From Peromyscus leucopus (Eukaryota > Chordata > Mammalia > Rodentia > Cricetidae): 64,000 nucleotides of DNA. Under the pieces are notes generated by a model that was given only the letters and a program-made list of their open reading frames with translations, was not told the DNA's origin and ran no database searches. A program made the position numbers and the translations under genes. Each line of letters opens with the position of its first letter. Within the stretch, counting starts at the first letter, position 1. The DNA lies in assembly GCF_004664715.2 (NCBI RefSeq), contig NC_051063.1:109936829-110000828 (forward strand), in the 5' to 3' direction. Shown piece by piece: positions 46,536 to 58,009 of this stretch.

Positions 46536-46693
46536 GCCGGGTGGTGGTGGCACACGCCTTTAATTCCAGCACTCGGGAGGCAGAGCCAGGCAGATATCTG
46601 TGAGTTGGAGGCCAGCCTGGTCTACAGAGAGATCCAGGAAAGGCGCAAAGCTACACAGAGAAACCCTATCTCGAAAAACAAACAAACAAAAAT
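46536..46693 (+). mobile_element. B1 SINE
   Basis: Plus-strand, near-consensus B1 (gccgggtggtggtggcacac..., aaggcgcaaagctacacag) with an AAACAAACAAAC tail. Flanking duplications are not evident. Confidence 0.93.
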
Positions 46694-46699
46694 CTAACT

Positions 46700-47160
46700 G
46701 TGTATGCTCCCTGTGTTGAAAGTACATGTACTAGTTCTACAACCCCATTTCACTAAGGAAATGAAAACAATCTGAGAAATGCTACCTGTTCCAATGCTGC
46801 ATCTAAGAGCATCATTGAAACTGTTCCTTTCTCTTGAACTTTTTTCAGCTGCACATCTGGGGACTCACTCAAGGTCTTTGTCCTATGTTTTTCCCCTCCT
46901 TCTCTTTTATCATTTACATTTCCTCTCTCTTGAATCAGTTTTGAAATAAAACAGTACTTACTTCCTTTGACGAAACTCTACCCCAGTTCCTGTCATTCCC
47001 TCACTGTTGAAAACCAAAGCTCTTTGGAGGAGCTATGTCCACTTGCAATATCCAGTTCCCCTCTATTTCCCATTAAATGGTTCCTATTTGGGACATATCA
47101 TATTTACTCTGCCTTGAATTTTTTCTCTTCTAGCTTTTCTTGCTCTTTTGGATACCCTTT
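46700..47160. other. No recognised feature
   Basis: No nameable feature; the frame at 46967-47236 runs into the SINE tail that follows. Confidence 0.4.
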
Positions 47161-47164
47161 CTCA

Positions 47165-47450
47165 GATTTCTTTTGTGTGTGGTTGAGTAGTAGTGAATGG
47201 GTGAGTGGGTACGTTTGTGTGTGCAGGAGCACATGAAGCCCTTAGGTGCCAACTACTCACCAAAATGGAACTCACCAAGCAGGCTAGATTGGTGTTCTGG
47301 TGTGTAACTGGAATCCACTGCCCTGCCCAAGCTGAGATTAAAAGTATGTGCCACTCTAGATATCTTTCTTGACTTATGTCCTGGGAATTAAACTCACATC
47401 ATTGTGCTTCCAAGGCAAGGATGCTACTAAAAAATCTCTCTCCTAGCCTA
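47165..47450 (-). mobile_element. B4-like composite SINE
   Basis: TG-rich start, 'gtgcaggagcacatgaagcccttaggtgcc', a decayed B1-like middle (ctgagattaaaagtatgtgccac) and the reversed head near 'aaatctctctcctagcc'. Same order as 14300-14610 and 25280-25640. Confidence 0.68.
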
Positions 47451-47819
47451 TCAGCAATATGCTTTGAAAACCGTGACTCTATCCAAATCTTAAAAGTTGC
47501 AGTGTTTCCTTACTCAGAAATACCAACGATCCTCAAAATTATATTTTCAAGCCAGTGTGTATCTTGAAAACAAGATTTGTAATAGACGATGGTGACTTGG
47601 TTCTTTCTAGCAGAATATTTATAAGTTCTATAAACGTGAACACATTCAAGATAGATGCCCTATTTTCTACACAAATTCTTAACATGAAGAGTCTTCATTA
47701 GCTCAGCTAACAAAATGCTATCCATTCCAGTTCTGAAGCAAAAGTTTGTGGAACCATTATTAAGGACTCCTCTACAAACCGAGAATGTGTTTGACTCAAC
47801 ATTCAGAATGTGTCCATTT

Positions 47820-48138
47820 CTCACTCTTTCTCTGCACCCTCACCTAAGCCACCACCATCATTTCTGTGCTTTGTTGCCTTACACCCCTGACTGAGCCCAT
47901 TGCTTCTATTCCAGTCCTGATAGAATCTATTCACTACATATCCAGCGCAACAATAACTTAAAGACCTTGAGATAGTAAGATCATTTCTTCAACCACAATA
48001 ATAGTCAAGGATCTTGCTTATTCTCTAACCAGTTTTATCTCTGACCTTGACACGTTATATTCATATTCCATGTCCTTTAAGCATGATCACCTCTTTTGTT
48101 CCTCCTGTATGTAACTGACACACTTCTGTCTTAGTGTC

Positions 48139-48186
<48 letters not shown>

Positions 48187-48535
48187 CCATATACTTGGAA
48201 CACTCTTTCTCCCTTTTAGCTTCATGATTTCTGTTTTCCCTGCTCCAAATAGTTGTTCAAATGCCATCTCAGTAGTGCTCACCTTGACTAATCATTCTAT
48301 AATTTCACTCACTTCCAACCTTCCTTCTTCCCTATAATTTGCTATACTTTTTATAATCTCTATGCCACTGGCTATCTTTTACAATACTGTTAATACAATT
48401 AATAATCTCATGTCACTTTTTCACATGAAAACATAAATTCTCCTAGGGAAATTATTTTGGCCTGCTTCACTGCCTTATGCCCTGTAGTACTTAGAAAAAT
48501 TCTTGGGCCTGAATATATGTTCAATTAAACATTTG
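47820..48535 (+). mobile_element. L2 LINE 3' end with embedded (GT)n
   Basis: Several diverged L2 blocks occur in order on the plus strand: 'ttccatatacttggaacactctttctccc', 'ttcaaatgccatctcagtagtgctcaccttgac', 'ttttataatctctatgcc' and 'ttcaattaaacatttgc'. These parallel the tggaatgctctt, aaatgtcacct, tgacc and caataaatatttg landmarks of the L2 3' region. A GT run (48140-48184) interrupts it. Confidence 0.78.
48140..48184. repeat. (GT)n microsatellite
   Basis: Uninterrupted GT run inside the L2 3' end. Confidence 0.95.
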
Positions 48536-48539
48536 CAGA

Positions 48540-50335
48540 AAAATCCCAACTTTCACAACAAAAGTCCTTCTCACTCTAGGTTATTGAATTAACATCAAAG
48601 TAAATTAAAGATGATGATCTTATTTACTTTCTGAGACACAAGACATAACCATGAGACTTTTATATAAATGCAACAGATTTATTCAACATTTAAAGTTTAC
48701 CCTTTATGTAGTCTGGTGATTCAAGCTCATTCAGCTGTCAGTTCTACTTTTCAAACTCAGTGTCACAAACAAATAAAAGTAATCCATTTCCTTTACAGAA
48801 TAATCTTGAAATCTGAACTGTAAAAAGAACAAAATATTTACATTTCTATGACTGGGAAATGAATGGTTAATGTCTATGTTACATTCTCCCCCACCATATT
48901 GTTCTCATTTGTATACAAATATCTAAATGAAGAGTATGGTATACATAAGTTTTGTTATTTAACTTTCTCAAATTCATTTACATTAGCACATTTTATGTGG
49001 ATTGTGTTTTCATAGCAATTAGGAAAACACAGTAAGTACAATGAATGTGAAGCCTGCCATGACCAAGAGCATGCCACTTTGACGTGCTTAAGTATGTCCT
49101 TTTATCTATTTTAGAATGCACCCTCTTGGTGTACCTTTTTATCTGACATGTGGCCATAAATCTTCCCTTTTAATAATTCAGAGCTGTGCACAATTTCTCT
49201 CTCATTTGTAAATGTAAAACATCCAGGAAACTAGAGGCACGCCATTCATTTTGGTGCTGTTAAGAGAGAGGCCCCTGGCTATTTCTCAGAATTGAAGTTT
49301 ATTACCTAGCAAACAAGCAGCCCTGGTCACTTGCCACACTACTGTCCTTACTCAGAGCAACCCAAAAAACCAGAGAAAGTAATTGATTGGGGCAATTATC
49401 TAGCCAGCCTTCACACCTGCTCCCTCATAACAGCCAACCGACCACCTAAACAACAAACAAATAGCAACAGTCCCATTATTCTCTGGAAACAACAACAACA
49501 ACAACAACAACAACAAAAAACCACCACAGTTTCATAAGCGTCGTGATAATGGTACCAAAACCAATTTTACTTGAATGAGATGGATAATTTCACACAGAGG
49601 AAAACAAAAAGAATTGTTTTTGCGTCAAGTACCTGCTGACTTAAAACAAAACATGTACTTTTGGTTTGTCTGTGTAATCTTTCCTTTTTCTGGTGTGAAG
49701 TGAGGCAAAATTGACTTAAATTTCCAATTAACTTCCATTAGCCTCATGTTCAAGAAGAAAACAATTCATCTGTTTTCCCAAGTCAAAGCATAAACTACAC
49801 CACTTTTTCTCATTTCATAGGACATCTCTAGACCCAACCCAACATCTATGAAATTTCCATTTGATTAATAATTTATAAATTTTAAAGGTACTTTCATAGG
49901 CACTGCTGATAAGTAGATGAGCATTTTTCTAAACTTTTCTCTTTGCATTTTCTGTATTCTACTCTAAAGGTAAAAACTCATCAGCAATTAAAAAATAATA
50001 ATACTCAAACAATATTTATAGGTATGCTTCAGCACATATAGTTTTCTGTGATTTTTGCCATGTACATATAATAGTTGTATTTATGTAGAATATTACTTTT
50101 TTGGGGAACAGGGATCAGTTTAGATTCCTACAGCACTGTCTTAATATGAGGCTGGCTTATTTCAGTGTTGATGTTAATGAAGCCACTAGCGGAAGCTAGA
50201 GTTCCTTTTATTGTTGTCAGTCTGTCTGAACAGGAACTTGACCACATTGTTTTTCAATAGGTCTCAGATAGAGGGGGGGGCATAATAAACAGTGGGTTTC
50301 AACTAAAGAATTGGACATGATTCCACTTACATATT
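48540..50335. other. No recognised feature apart from a (CAA)n run
   Basis: A CAA trinucleotide run lies at 49490-49515. The remaining 1.8 kb shows no nameable gene or repeat. The poly-Gln open frame at 49331-49537 is due to the CAA run. Confidence 0.4.
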
Positions 50336-50339
50336 CCCT

Positions 50340-50610
50340 TTGCATCATTCATTCATTTACAGTTATTGAGCACACATCATGTACATTATGTGCCAGTCAG
50401 TGTTCTCAGGCCTAGAGGTACAGAAGCAAAGAAGGCACTTTTCAACCTCCTGGAACTTGTAGGTTTACACTTGAATTGATGAATGAAAGTGCTTATCTAA
50501 GACCTAATGTGTGGTTAAAGGTACAAAAGGTTTTCCAAAATAACAAGCAGGGGGCAGGGGCACAGACATTGGAGAGGTCATCAAGATCATGAGTAATGTC
50601 CAAGGTGACC
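50340..50610 (-). mobile_element. L2 LINE 3' end, reversed
   Basis: 'catcattcattcatttacagttattgagcacacatcatgtacattatgtgccagtcagtgttctcaggcc' in diverged blocks matches the reverse of the L2 terminus (ttcattcattcaacaaatatttattgagcacctactatgtgccaggcac). Confidence 0.78.
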
Positions 50611-50626
50611 AGCTAAGAAGCAAATA

Positions 50627-50666
50627 ACTAGTAATCACTAGTAATTACTAGTAATAACTAGTAATG
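50627..50666. repeat. Four tandem 10-bp units ACTAGTAATN
   Basis: Four perfect contiguous units ACTAGTAATC, -T, -A, -G differ only at the last base. Each carries an ACTAGT palindrome, spaced exactly 10 bp apart. Confidence 0.97.
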
Positions 50667-50744
50667 GCATATTTCTAGACTTTATGTACATTCTAGACCT
50701 GCCCTAAATGAGTTTAATAGTTTAGGCAATATATTGTGTTAAAC

Positions 50745-51020
50745 TTTTCCTTACTGTAACAAAAAACTGGGAAAGGGAACTTATAGAAGAAAAGGTTTGG
50801 TTTGGGTCATGATTTTTGGGGTCTCAATTCATTATGATGGGAAGAGTAGCAGAGAACAAAAGCTCATAGGATATTGGCAGAAAATAGATAATTCCTTCAC
50901 TAACTGGTTCCCTTCTTTCTCCTTTTATTGTGTGTCACCAGCTTGTAGGATGTCACCACTCACATTCATGTCACTATATAAACATTCTTGCAGACATACA
51001 CAAATATGTGCCTTGATAAC
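50745..51020 (-). mobile_element. Decayed MaLR-like LTR
   Basis: The plus strand resembles a reversed rodent MaLR LTR: 'ttactgtaacaaaaaactgggaaaggg', 'gtttggtttgggtcatgatttttggggtctcaattcattatgatggg' and 'atgtcaccactcacattc'. Ends are not determined. Confidence 0.5.
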
Positions 51021-51275
51021 TCCCTGAGTACTTTTCCTGCTCAACCCAATTAAATAAATATTTAAGATTAGCCCTCATATTATTAAAGCATGTTAGGATT
51101 CATTTTCTTACTGGCTTAATGATAGACAGTAGTGAGAGCATCTATCTCTAGGATTCTGGTAGTAAGTAAATGAGTTCAACAAAGCAAAATGTTATGATGT
51201 CTTGTACATGTAATAATATATGAGAGTATTATTGACATCTACAGGAATAATTCACTGTCAGGAATAATTCCACTT

Positions 51276-51425
51276 TTAAAAAAATAGGATTACTCTGTGA
51301 AACAGTCCTGACTGTCCTGGAACTCACTCTATAGACCAAGTTGTGCCTTGAACTCACAGAGATCCTCCTGCCTCTGGAGACCTTCCAAGTGCTGGGATTA
51401 AAGGAATGCATCACCAGTGCCCAGC
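51276..51425 (-). mobile_element. B1 SINE, minus strand, with TSDs
   Basis: Reversed B1 with a short insertion (gagacc) in the middle. TAATTCCACTT at 51265-51275 and 51426-51436 is the target-site duplication. Divergence is moderate. Confidence 0.93.
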
Positions 51426-51596
51426 TAATTCCACTTCTTACAGGTTTACACATGAGCCTCTTAACTTCCTCATAAAAGTAAAACACTAAAAACTTACGCA
51501 ACACATGAATTGTTAACTTATTTTTACTTCCAATTAATTATTAGTGGTCTGTGCAATTAATAGGAGGAACAATATGGTACAAAAAACACTCCTTTG

Positions 51597-51766
51597 GGGC
51601 TGGAGAGATGGCTCAATGGTTAAGAGCACTGCTTGTTCTTCCAGAGGTCCTGAGTTCAATTCCCAGCAACCACAAAGTGGCTCACAACCATCTGCAATGA
51701 GATCTGGCGCCCTCTTCTGGCGTGCAAGCAGAACACAGTATACATAATAAATAAATCTTAAAAAAA
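51597..51766 (+). mobile_element. B2 SINE with 16-bp TSD
   Basis: Near-consensus B2: 'gggctggagagatggctca' (polymerase III A box region), 'gttcaattcccagcaacc', 'ccctcttctggcgtgc', then AATAAATAAATC and an A tail. AAAAAACACTCCTTTG at 51581-51596 and 51767-51782 is a perfect target-site duplication. Confidence 0.96.
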
Positions 51767-51782
51767 AAAAAACACTCCTTTG

Positions 51783-53030
51783 TCATTGTGATAATAAATA
51801 TACGTGATATGGAATTGGCTGTTTTATGCATTCGGTATACATTTCAGTGGCACTAAAGGCATTCAGGTTGTTGTGCAAATACAAACAGCCTTCTCTTCTA
51901 GAACATTTCTGTTTTTTTCATACTGAAAATCTGCACATATTAAGTAGTAGCTCCCTATCCCTACCCCCACTCAAAGTCCCTGAAATAATCAATTTATTTT
52001 CAGCCTCCATTACTTGAACTACTGTAAGTATAAACTAAATGGAATCATTTATTGCTGTTGTAAGTCTGATTTATTTTACTTTATATACTGTTTTCAAAAT
52101 TTATCCTTATAATGTGATTATTTCACTCATTTTTTATTTTAAACATGATTTCATTATAGGAATATATCACATTTTGCCTACAAATTTATCATTGGACAGT
52201 TGAACTACTTCTATCTTTTTTGGCTATACTGACTAAGAAAGATAAGAACATGTGTGTACAAATATATGTGTGGGTCTCTATTTCCAATCACTTTGGGGAA
52301 TACGCTTACCAGTGTGTGGTGGTTTGAATGAAAATACCTCCTACTGAATTGAATATTTGATACTTGATCCCTAGTTGGTGGTCCTATTTGGGAGTTTCAG
52401 GATATGAGGCCTTGTTGGAGGAAGTATGTTGCTATGGGGGCTGGCTTTGAGAGCTTATCTGAAAGCTTAAAGACTCAAGCCACTCCCAATTGACCCTCTT
52501 TGCTTCCTGCTTGTTGTTCAAGGTGTAAGCCCTCAGCTTCCTGCTGGTGCCACCATGCCTTCCCATTGCTACAGGGTCTCCTCACCATGAGGGACTCATA
52601 ATTCTCTTGAAGTGTAAGTCAAAGTAAACTCTTCTATAAGTTGCCTTGGCCATGGTCTTTTCTCATAGCAGTCGAAAAGTAAATAACACAGTGTCACTGC
52701 TAGACTATGCAGTGATATGGGTATTGAAACCCTATTCTACTGTGCTCTATGATGGCTACATCACTTCTCACTTTTCCTAGCGAGGCACAAGGTCCAAGTC
52801 TCTCTACACTCTTGGCAACATTTGTTTTCTTCTGCGGTTTTGATGTTCATTATCTTGATAAGTATGAAAGAGTAATTCTTTGAGATTTTGATTAGCATTT
52901 TACTAAGGATTGACAATGCTGCATATCTTTCCCTGTCCCTACTTTCATTTGCATATTTGCTTTGGACAAAGTAACCATTCAATTCACTTGCAAATTTTAA
53001 GTTTGTCTTTTCCATTGCTGTGTTTAAAAT
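51783..53030 (-). mobile_element. Ancient L1 remnant split by a solo LTR
   Basis: Plus-strand blocks are reversed old-L1 phrases: 'acatttcagtggcactaaaggcattcaggttgttgtgcaaat', 'gaatatatcacattttgcctac', 'tctctacactcttggcaacatttg' and 'gattttgattagcattttact'. The 52315-52688 LTR interrupts it. It has no coding capacity. Confidence 0.72.
52315..52688 (+). mobile_element. ORR1/MaLR-type solo LTR with 5-bp TSD
   Basis: The 374-bp element starts TGTGGTGGTTTGAATG and ends AAAGTAAATAACA (TG...CA). It is flanked by CAGTG at 52310-52314 and 52689-52693. The start matches the ORR1-group MaLR LTRs. The 5-bp duplication fits the ERVL class, and there is no second LTR or internal region. Confidence 0.9.
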
Positions 53031-53034
53031 AAAA

Positions 53035-54090
53035 AAAATACATTACATTCTGTTTTTCACAAAAACCAAACAATAGATTGTATTTTTTAGTGAAGATGGT
53101 GAAATAAATGTTTAACTATAAATAAATAAGTTTGTTAGTGTGAATGAAAGAGAAGAAAGTGAATAATATCTGTCTTTTCAAAACAGATACAATGAAGGTA
53201 GAAAGATTTGTTAGCAGCCTGAGCACAGTTATGTACAAACAGCTTTCACTTCATTTTCTACTCAGTTTTGCTGCTTATCTGTATCAGATTTCAGTTTCCA
53301 AATTTTGTCTAATGATCATCCTCATTACTTACACTATTGTGTTTATATAATACATGATTAAAGATAATAAATATATAGTGGTACAATTTCCTACTTAGGA
53401 AATGGATTGTTGAGGTAATGTAGCTTGACTGCTGCTTCATTGCATCTCTATCCTATGGCTACACAAAATGGTATTTAGAAAAATCTCATCTCTTCCTACA
53501 GTTCAAATGCATTTATGCTCCCTCATGAAAACATTACCCTATGTGATGATCATCCACATATGAGGACCTTCTTCGAAATTGTAGTTGTGATCATTTTCAC
53601 CATGCCCCCATGTGCAATGGCAACAGGCAGGTGTCAATCCACACTGCTTGCATGAAAATATACATTATTGTGCATTTCTCAGTTCAATTTATGATTCTTT
53701 AATTTTCTATCTATATTCCTTGAAACTGATTGAACCACTCCAACTCTTACATTAATTTGCTATGAAGTTTAGATTTTGTTATTTCATGCTATTTTATGAA
53801 GAACAAATGATTGTTCTGAACATATTTAACAACAAAAGCATCATAATTTTTTTTTACTATATTTCACTTTATACTCATACCTGGATCTTATTATAAGAGT
53901 TAGCTCAAGTCAACAAGGATCATAGAAAGATTTTAGACCCAGTTGCAGCATGTCAAAGTGACAGGGATTCAGGACTGCACAGGATGCTACATGGCATTTC
54001 TTGTGATCTTTACAAACTTACAGAACTTCTAAAACTGTGGGAGAAAAAAATCAAGTAAAAGAACCAACATTAATGCTGGTGAAGATGTAG
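53035..54090. other. No recognised feature
   Basis: AT-rich DNA with no nameable gene or repeat. Confidence 0.4.
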
Positions 54091-54092
54091 AA

Positions 54093-54133
54093 AAACAAAC
54101 AAACAAACAAACAAACAAACAAACAAACAAACA
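54093..54133. repeat. (AAAC)n microsatellite
   Basis: About ten AAAC units directly upstream of the B1 at 54141. It may derive from a SINE tail. Confidence 0.93.
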
Positions 54134-54140
54134 CTTCACT

Positions 54141-54325
54141 AGCCAGGCAATGGTGGCACACGCCTTTAATCCCAGCACTTGGGAGGCAGATCCAAGCGGA
54201 TCTTTGAGTTCAAGGCCAGCCTGCTCTACAGAGCAAGATCCATGACAGACACCAAAACTACACAGAGAAACAACTGTCTTGAAAAACAAAACAAAACAAA
54301 AGCAAAACAAAAACAAAAAAACATA
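54141..54325 (+). mobile_element. B1 SINE
   Basis: Plus-strand B1 (agccaggcaatggtggcaca..., cccagcacttgggaggcag) with an AAAACAAAAC-rich tail. Moderately diverged. Confidence 0.92.
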
Positions 54326-54469
54326 ACAAAAAACCCACTCTATTAAAATAATATTAATTTGACAAACAGTTTAGGAGTTTCTTAGAAAACTACATATGTG
54401 ATTACCATAAAATCTAGAAACTGAAGCCATGGGTGTCAATGCAATGAGATGAAAACTCTGGTTCGCATG

Positions 54470-54608
54470 TGGTATGGCTTCACAAATGAAAACTTGGCTC
54501 AGCAGGTAAAGGCACAAGCAAAAAAGCCTGATTACTGAGTTCTCAACCCAGGCTCCAAGTAGAGAAGCAACTCCAGATATTTTGTCTTTTATATACATGT
54601 GCTGAGGG

Positions 54609-54659
<51 letters not shown>

Positions 54660-54705
54660 GCGCACACACACACATACATACGAGCACACACACAGATAAA
54701 TAAGT
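54470..54705 (+). mobile_element. B3-like SINE ending in a CA microsatellite
   Basis: The head 'aaacttggctcagcaggtaaaggcac' and the following 'ctgattactgagttctcaacccagg' lead into a CA tail (54613-54676). Head and tail order match a plus-strand B3. Confidence 0.72.
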
Positions 54706-54800
54706 AAAGTTAAAAAATTAATTTACACACACACATAAAGTAAAAAAAGTTCTGAATTCACACACACACGATAATCTGCATACACACACACACACACACG

Positions 54801-54862
<62 letters not shown>
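54609..54862. repeat. Compound CA/CG/TA microsatellite cluster
   Basis: A CA run (54613-54656) is followed by CGCGCG, more CA, then 'gtaaaaaaag' spacers, another CA run (54785-54822) and a TA run (54823-54859). Several tracts alternate purine and pyrimidine and could adopt non-B DNA. Confidence 0.93.
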
Positions 54863-54863
<1 letters not shown>

Positions 54864-54869
54864 TTATAC

Positions 54870-55425
54870 ACACACATAAACAAAATTAAAAAAAAAGCAA
54901 AAGCAGAAAAAAGCCTGTATCCAGACAATTGACTATTGCTCTTCCTACAAAAAGAAATAGGGTCTTGTCATTTGCCCTGGTATTGGATAAATCTATAAGA
55001 CAATATGCTAAGTAAAGTAAAATAAGCCTTGAAAAAGAAAAGAAAAAGAAAAAAAGAAAAAGCTATGTGACCACATGTCCAGCTGAAATGTAAAACCACT
55101 CTTCCAAGAAAACAACAATAACAACAAAACAAAAACCATGACCATGAAGAAATGGGGACTACAACAGTGGTTACTAGATATGGAGGAGGAACACTGCAAA
55201 ATGTAGGTCAGACACTACAAAGAAGAAAATTACTTATACAAAAAACAATTGTAGATTTCTAATTTATAATATTGGGAATACATGCAATGAGAAAATACAG
55301 GGGTTAAGGGATATTTAAGCCTCTGTTACACACACATACAAATGGCATGGATGTCACCATGCATGCTGATGGATAGTTAATTTGCCTTATGACAGGATCA
55401 TTTTTTTTTCAACTTAACACAAACA
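54870..55425. other. No recognised feature
   Basis: A/GAAA-rich near 55030-55060; otherwise nothing nameable. Confidence 0.4.
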
Positions 55426-55429
55426 TAGA

Positions 55430-55791
55430 CATACCTAGGAAAAAGAAATCTCAGTCAGGGAATTGATTGCATTAGATTGGTCTTTGGGCTTGTCTACTGG
55501 GACATTTTTTTGATTGCAAAGTGATGTATGACGTCCCTTGATACTATGAGTGCTACCATCTGTGAGGCACTGGCCTGACCTAAGTAAGAAAGTAGCTAAA
55601 CATGGGCTGTGGAACAATCCAGTCAGCATCTCTCCTCCATGATCTCTGCTTCAGTTTCTGCCTCCGGGTCTCTGCCTTGAATTCCTACCTCTCAATGATG
55701 GACCATAAATTGTATGACAAAATACTCTTTCTTCCCCAAGTTGTTTTGGTATATGATATTTTTCACAGAAACAGAATGCAAACTACAACAC
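55430..55791 (+). mobile_element. MaLR-like LTR, 5' end incomplete
   Basis: The pieces 'gaaatctcagtcagggaattgattgcattagattggtc', 'cttgaattcctacctctcaatgatggacc' and 'cttccccaagttgttttgg', with the terminal 'acagaaacagaatgcaaactacaacaca', resemble the 3' part of a rodent MaLR LTR (polyadenylation-side half). The 121-codon open frame at 55602-55967 is partly inside it and is not a gene. Confidence 0.68.
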
Positions 55792-55799
55792 AAAGTCAT

Positions 55800-57135
55800 C
55801 TCTTTAAAACTGCCTTCAATGTATCTCATAAAAGGTTTCAACATTTAAATCCACATGGCAAGATTAATATTAAAATACCTGTATATGCCTACAGCATAAC
55901 TGTTCATAGCATTTTTTCTAAATACCCACCCACCATGTACAAGCAGCAACAGAGACAGAACCTATAACCTCAGGCATGATAAGCAAGCATATGATTAGTG
56001 AACTGCATTCCAGCTTCAGAGGTGAATGTAACAACCATAGTAAAACAAAAGTATATTATACTTCTTATTGATAAGAATAAATAAATTGTTGATGCACAGT
56101 TATCAACTCACATGGATCTTCAGGATACTTTGCAAAGTGGAAGTAGCCAATACAAAAGTTAACACTCATGCTTCCCTTTGCATGGCAAGGTGAAGTCACA
56201 GACTTATAGAAATAGAGGGCACAGTGGGGATTGACTGTAACTAGCACATAGGAGGTGTGGGGATGGCAGTATGGGGGTTCTCTGATGAGGGAACTAATTA
56301 TCAACTGTGATCAGTAGAAAATAGTAGCATTGGAATATAGTATACTTTTTCAAGATGATTCCCCTTTGGGAAATATATAAGTGGTAGAGATTATATTAGC
56401 ATATAATTAATCATAACTTTATGTGAACCTATAATTATCCCCAAATTAAAAATTTAAATTTAAAGTAGTTTGGTGTGGTTGATCAATTATATAGACTTCC
56501 TAATTATTACCACAAGGACTTCCAGCAATATCAGAAATTTTGCGTCCCTTATGAATTATAAAATCTTACAAGGAATAATGAAAAATGAAGTTTCATGAGA
56601 GGTTATTATGTGATGTGACTATAAAAGCATCAGTTTTTCTCTACAGGGAGTCTATAAATTAAAAAAAATGTGACTACGTTACAAAATGTAACAGAAGAAG
56701 GGTTAGTATCTTATTCAAGTTTACATGGAGATTGTGTAGCAGGGTTGAGTTAAACCAGATAGTGGAGTTCTTACTCCTAATGCTTCTCATCACTTCTCTT
56801 AGTTCTGAAGACAGCATGCTAGGCTGGCAATACTTTTATTATAAAAACTGTTTTTTGTTAGTAGTATGTACACCTGAAATGCGCATGTCATTTCCAAATA
56901 TTCCACTTAGGGACCACATTTAAACCATGTAGAAGCTTCATAGACTTTCATTTTTTAAAAGAATATTAATTATACCCATTTTTACATGATGCATGGACTT
57001 TAGTATCATGTCACTATATAACAAGTAATCACAATATGTTAAAGCCAACCAGAAAAATCCTTTCTTTTCCCATCAGAAACAGAGTATTTCCTAAGTTCTT
57101 GATTTTCTTTGGGATATTCTCTTTTCTTCTCTCTT
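55800..57135. other. No recognised feature
   Basis: About 1.3 kb of AT-rich DNA with no nameable repeat or gene. Confidence 0.4.
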
Positions 57136-57140
57136 TCTGC

Positions 57141-57286
57141 TTTTTTTTTTTTTTCAAGACTTGATTTCTCTGTGTAGCCCTGGCTGTCCTGGAGCTCATT
57201 TTGTAGATCAGGTTGGCCTTGAACTCACAAAGATCCACCTGCCTCTGAGTGCTGGGATTAAAGGCATGTGCTACCACCACCCAGCC
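57141..57286 (-). mobile_element. B1 SINE, minus strand
   Basis: T-tract (reversed tail), 'ttgatttctctgtgtagccctggctgtcctgg', and the reversed core and head 'gtgctgggattaaaggcatgtgctacc'. TSDs are not evident. Confidence 0.93.
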
Positions 57287-57677
57287 TCCATAGGCCATTC
57301 TTATCACCACAGTAACAATTATTAAAATAAGTTGCTTCTGGAAAAATGTTTTCTTAGAATTATCAATTGATTTTAAATGCTACATTTTATTTAAACATAC
57401 ATATATATGTGTATGTCTATACTAATTCTGATTTAAGTTCCCCATTCAATAGTCAAAAACTTTCTGAAAAATTTCATGGGATACAAAACACAAGACTCAT
57501 GTTGACCTCACAGCATAGTAAGGCAAGTAACCCAATGTCACTGAACCAATTGCATTCTTTTCCTGATTCTAAGATAGTATGAAGGAAAAATATTAAATTG
57601 TTGTAATACATTATGATGGTAAGATGAGGATATTTTATTCTTTTCTATTTTGCCAGACTTTTACCATAAGCAGACAG

Positions 57678-57679
<2 letters not shown>

Positions 57680-57766
<87 letters not shown>

Positions 57767-57830
57767 TGCATGCATATATGTGCATGCATGCGTGTGTGTG
57801 TACATATATATATATAATATATGTACACAT
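57680..57830. repeat. (TC)n-(AC)n-hairpin-(TA)n compound repeat
   Basis: A TC run (57680-57742) is followed by a CA run (57743-57766), ATGCATGCA arms with their reverse complement, a GT run, and then a TA-rich near-palindrome at 57799-57827. See the separate finding on the hairpins. Confidence 0.95.
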
Positions 57831-57849
57831 TATAATGTATATATATGTA

Positions 57850-58005
57850 TATAATTAAACTTTATCATCCTTTTTGGTTCATCAGAAAGATGTATTTTCA
57901 TTTGCAAACCATTGTTGTAGCTCTTAAAGAGAAATTATATAAGTCAGGATAGAGTATCATTACAAAATAGTAGCATCATGACAACTTTTTTGTGTGATTT
58001 TAGTT
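57850..58005. other. No recognised feature
   Basis: Short AT-rich spacer between the compound repeat and the old L1 remnant. Confidence 0.4.
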
Positions 58006-58009
58006 GGTC

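Noticed and set aside
50030..50060. U6-like phrase (gcttcagcacatatag)
   Set aside because: Only a short stretch resembles U6 snRNA, and the required following sequence and terminator are missing.
55602..55967. 121-codon open frame
   Set aside because: Its first half is MaLR-like LTR sequence and the rest has no recognisable motif.
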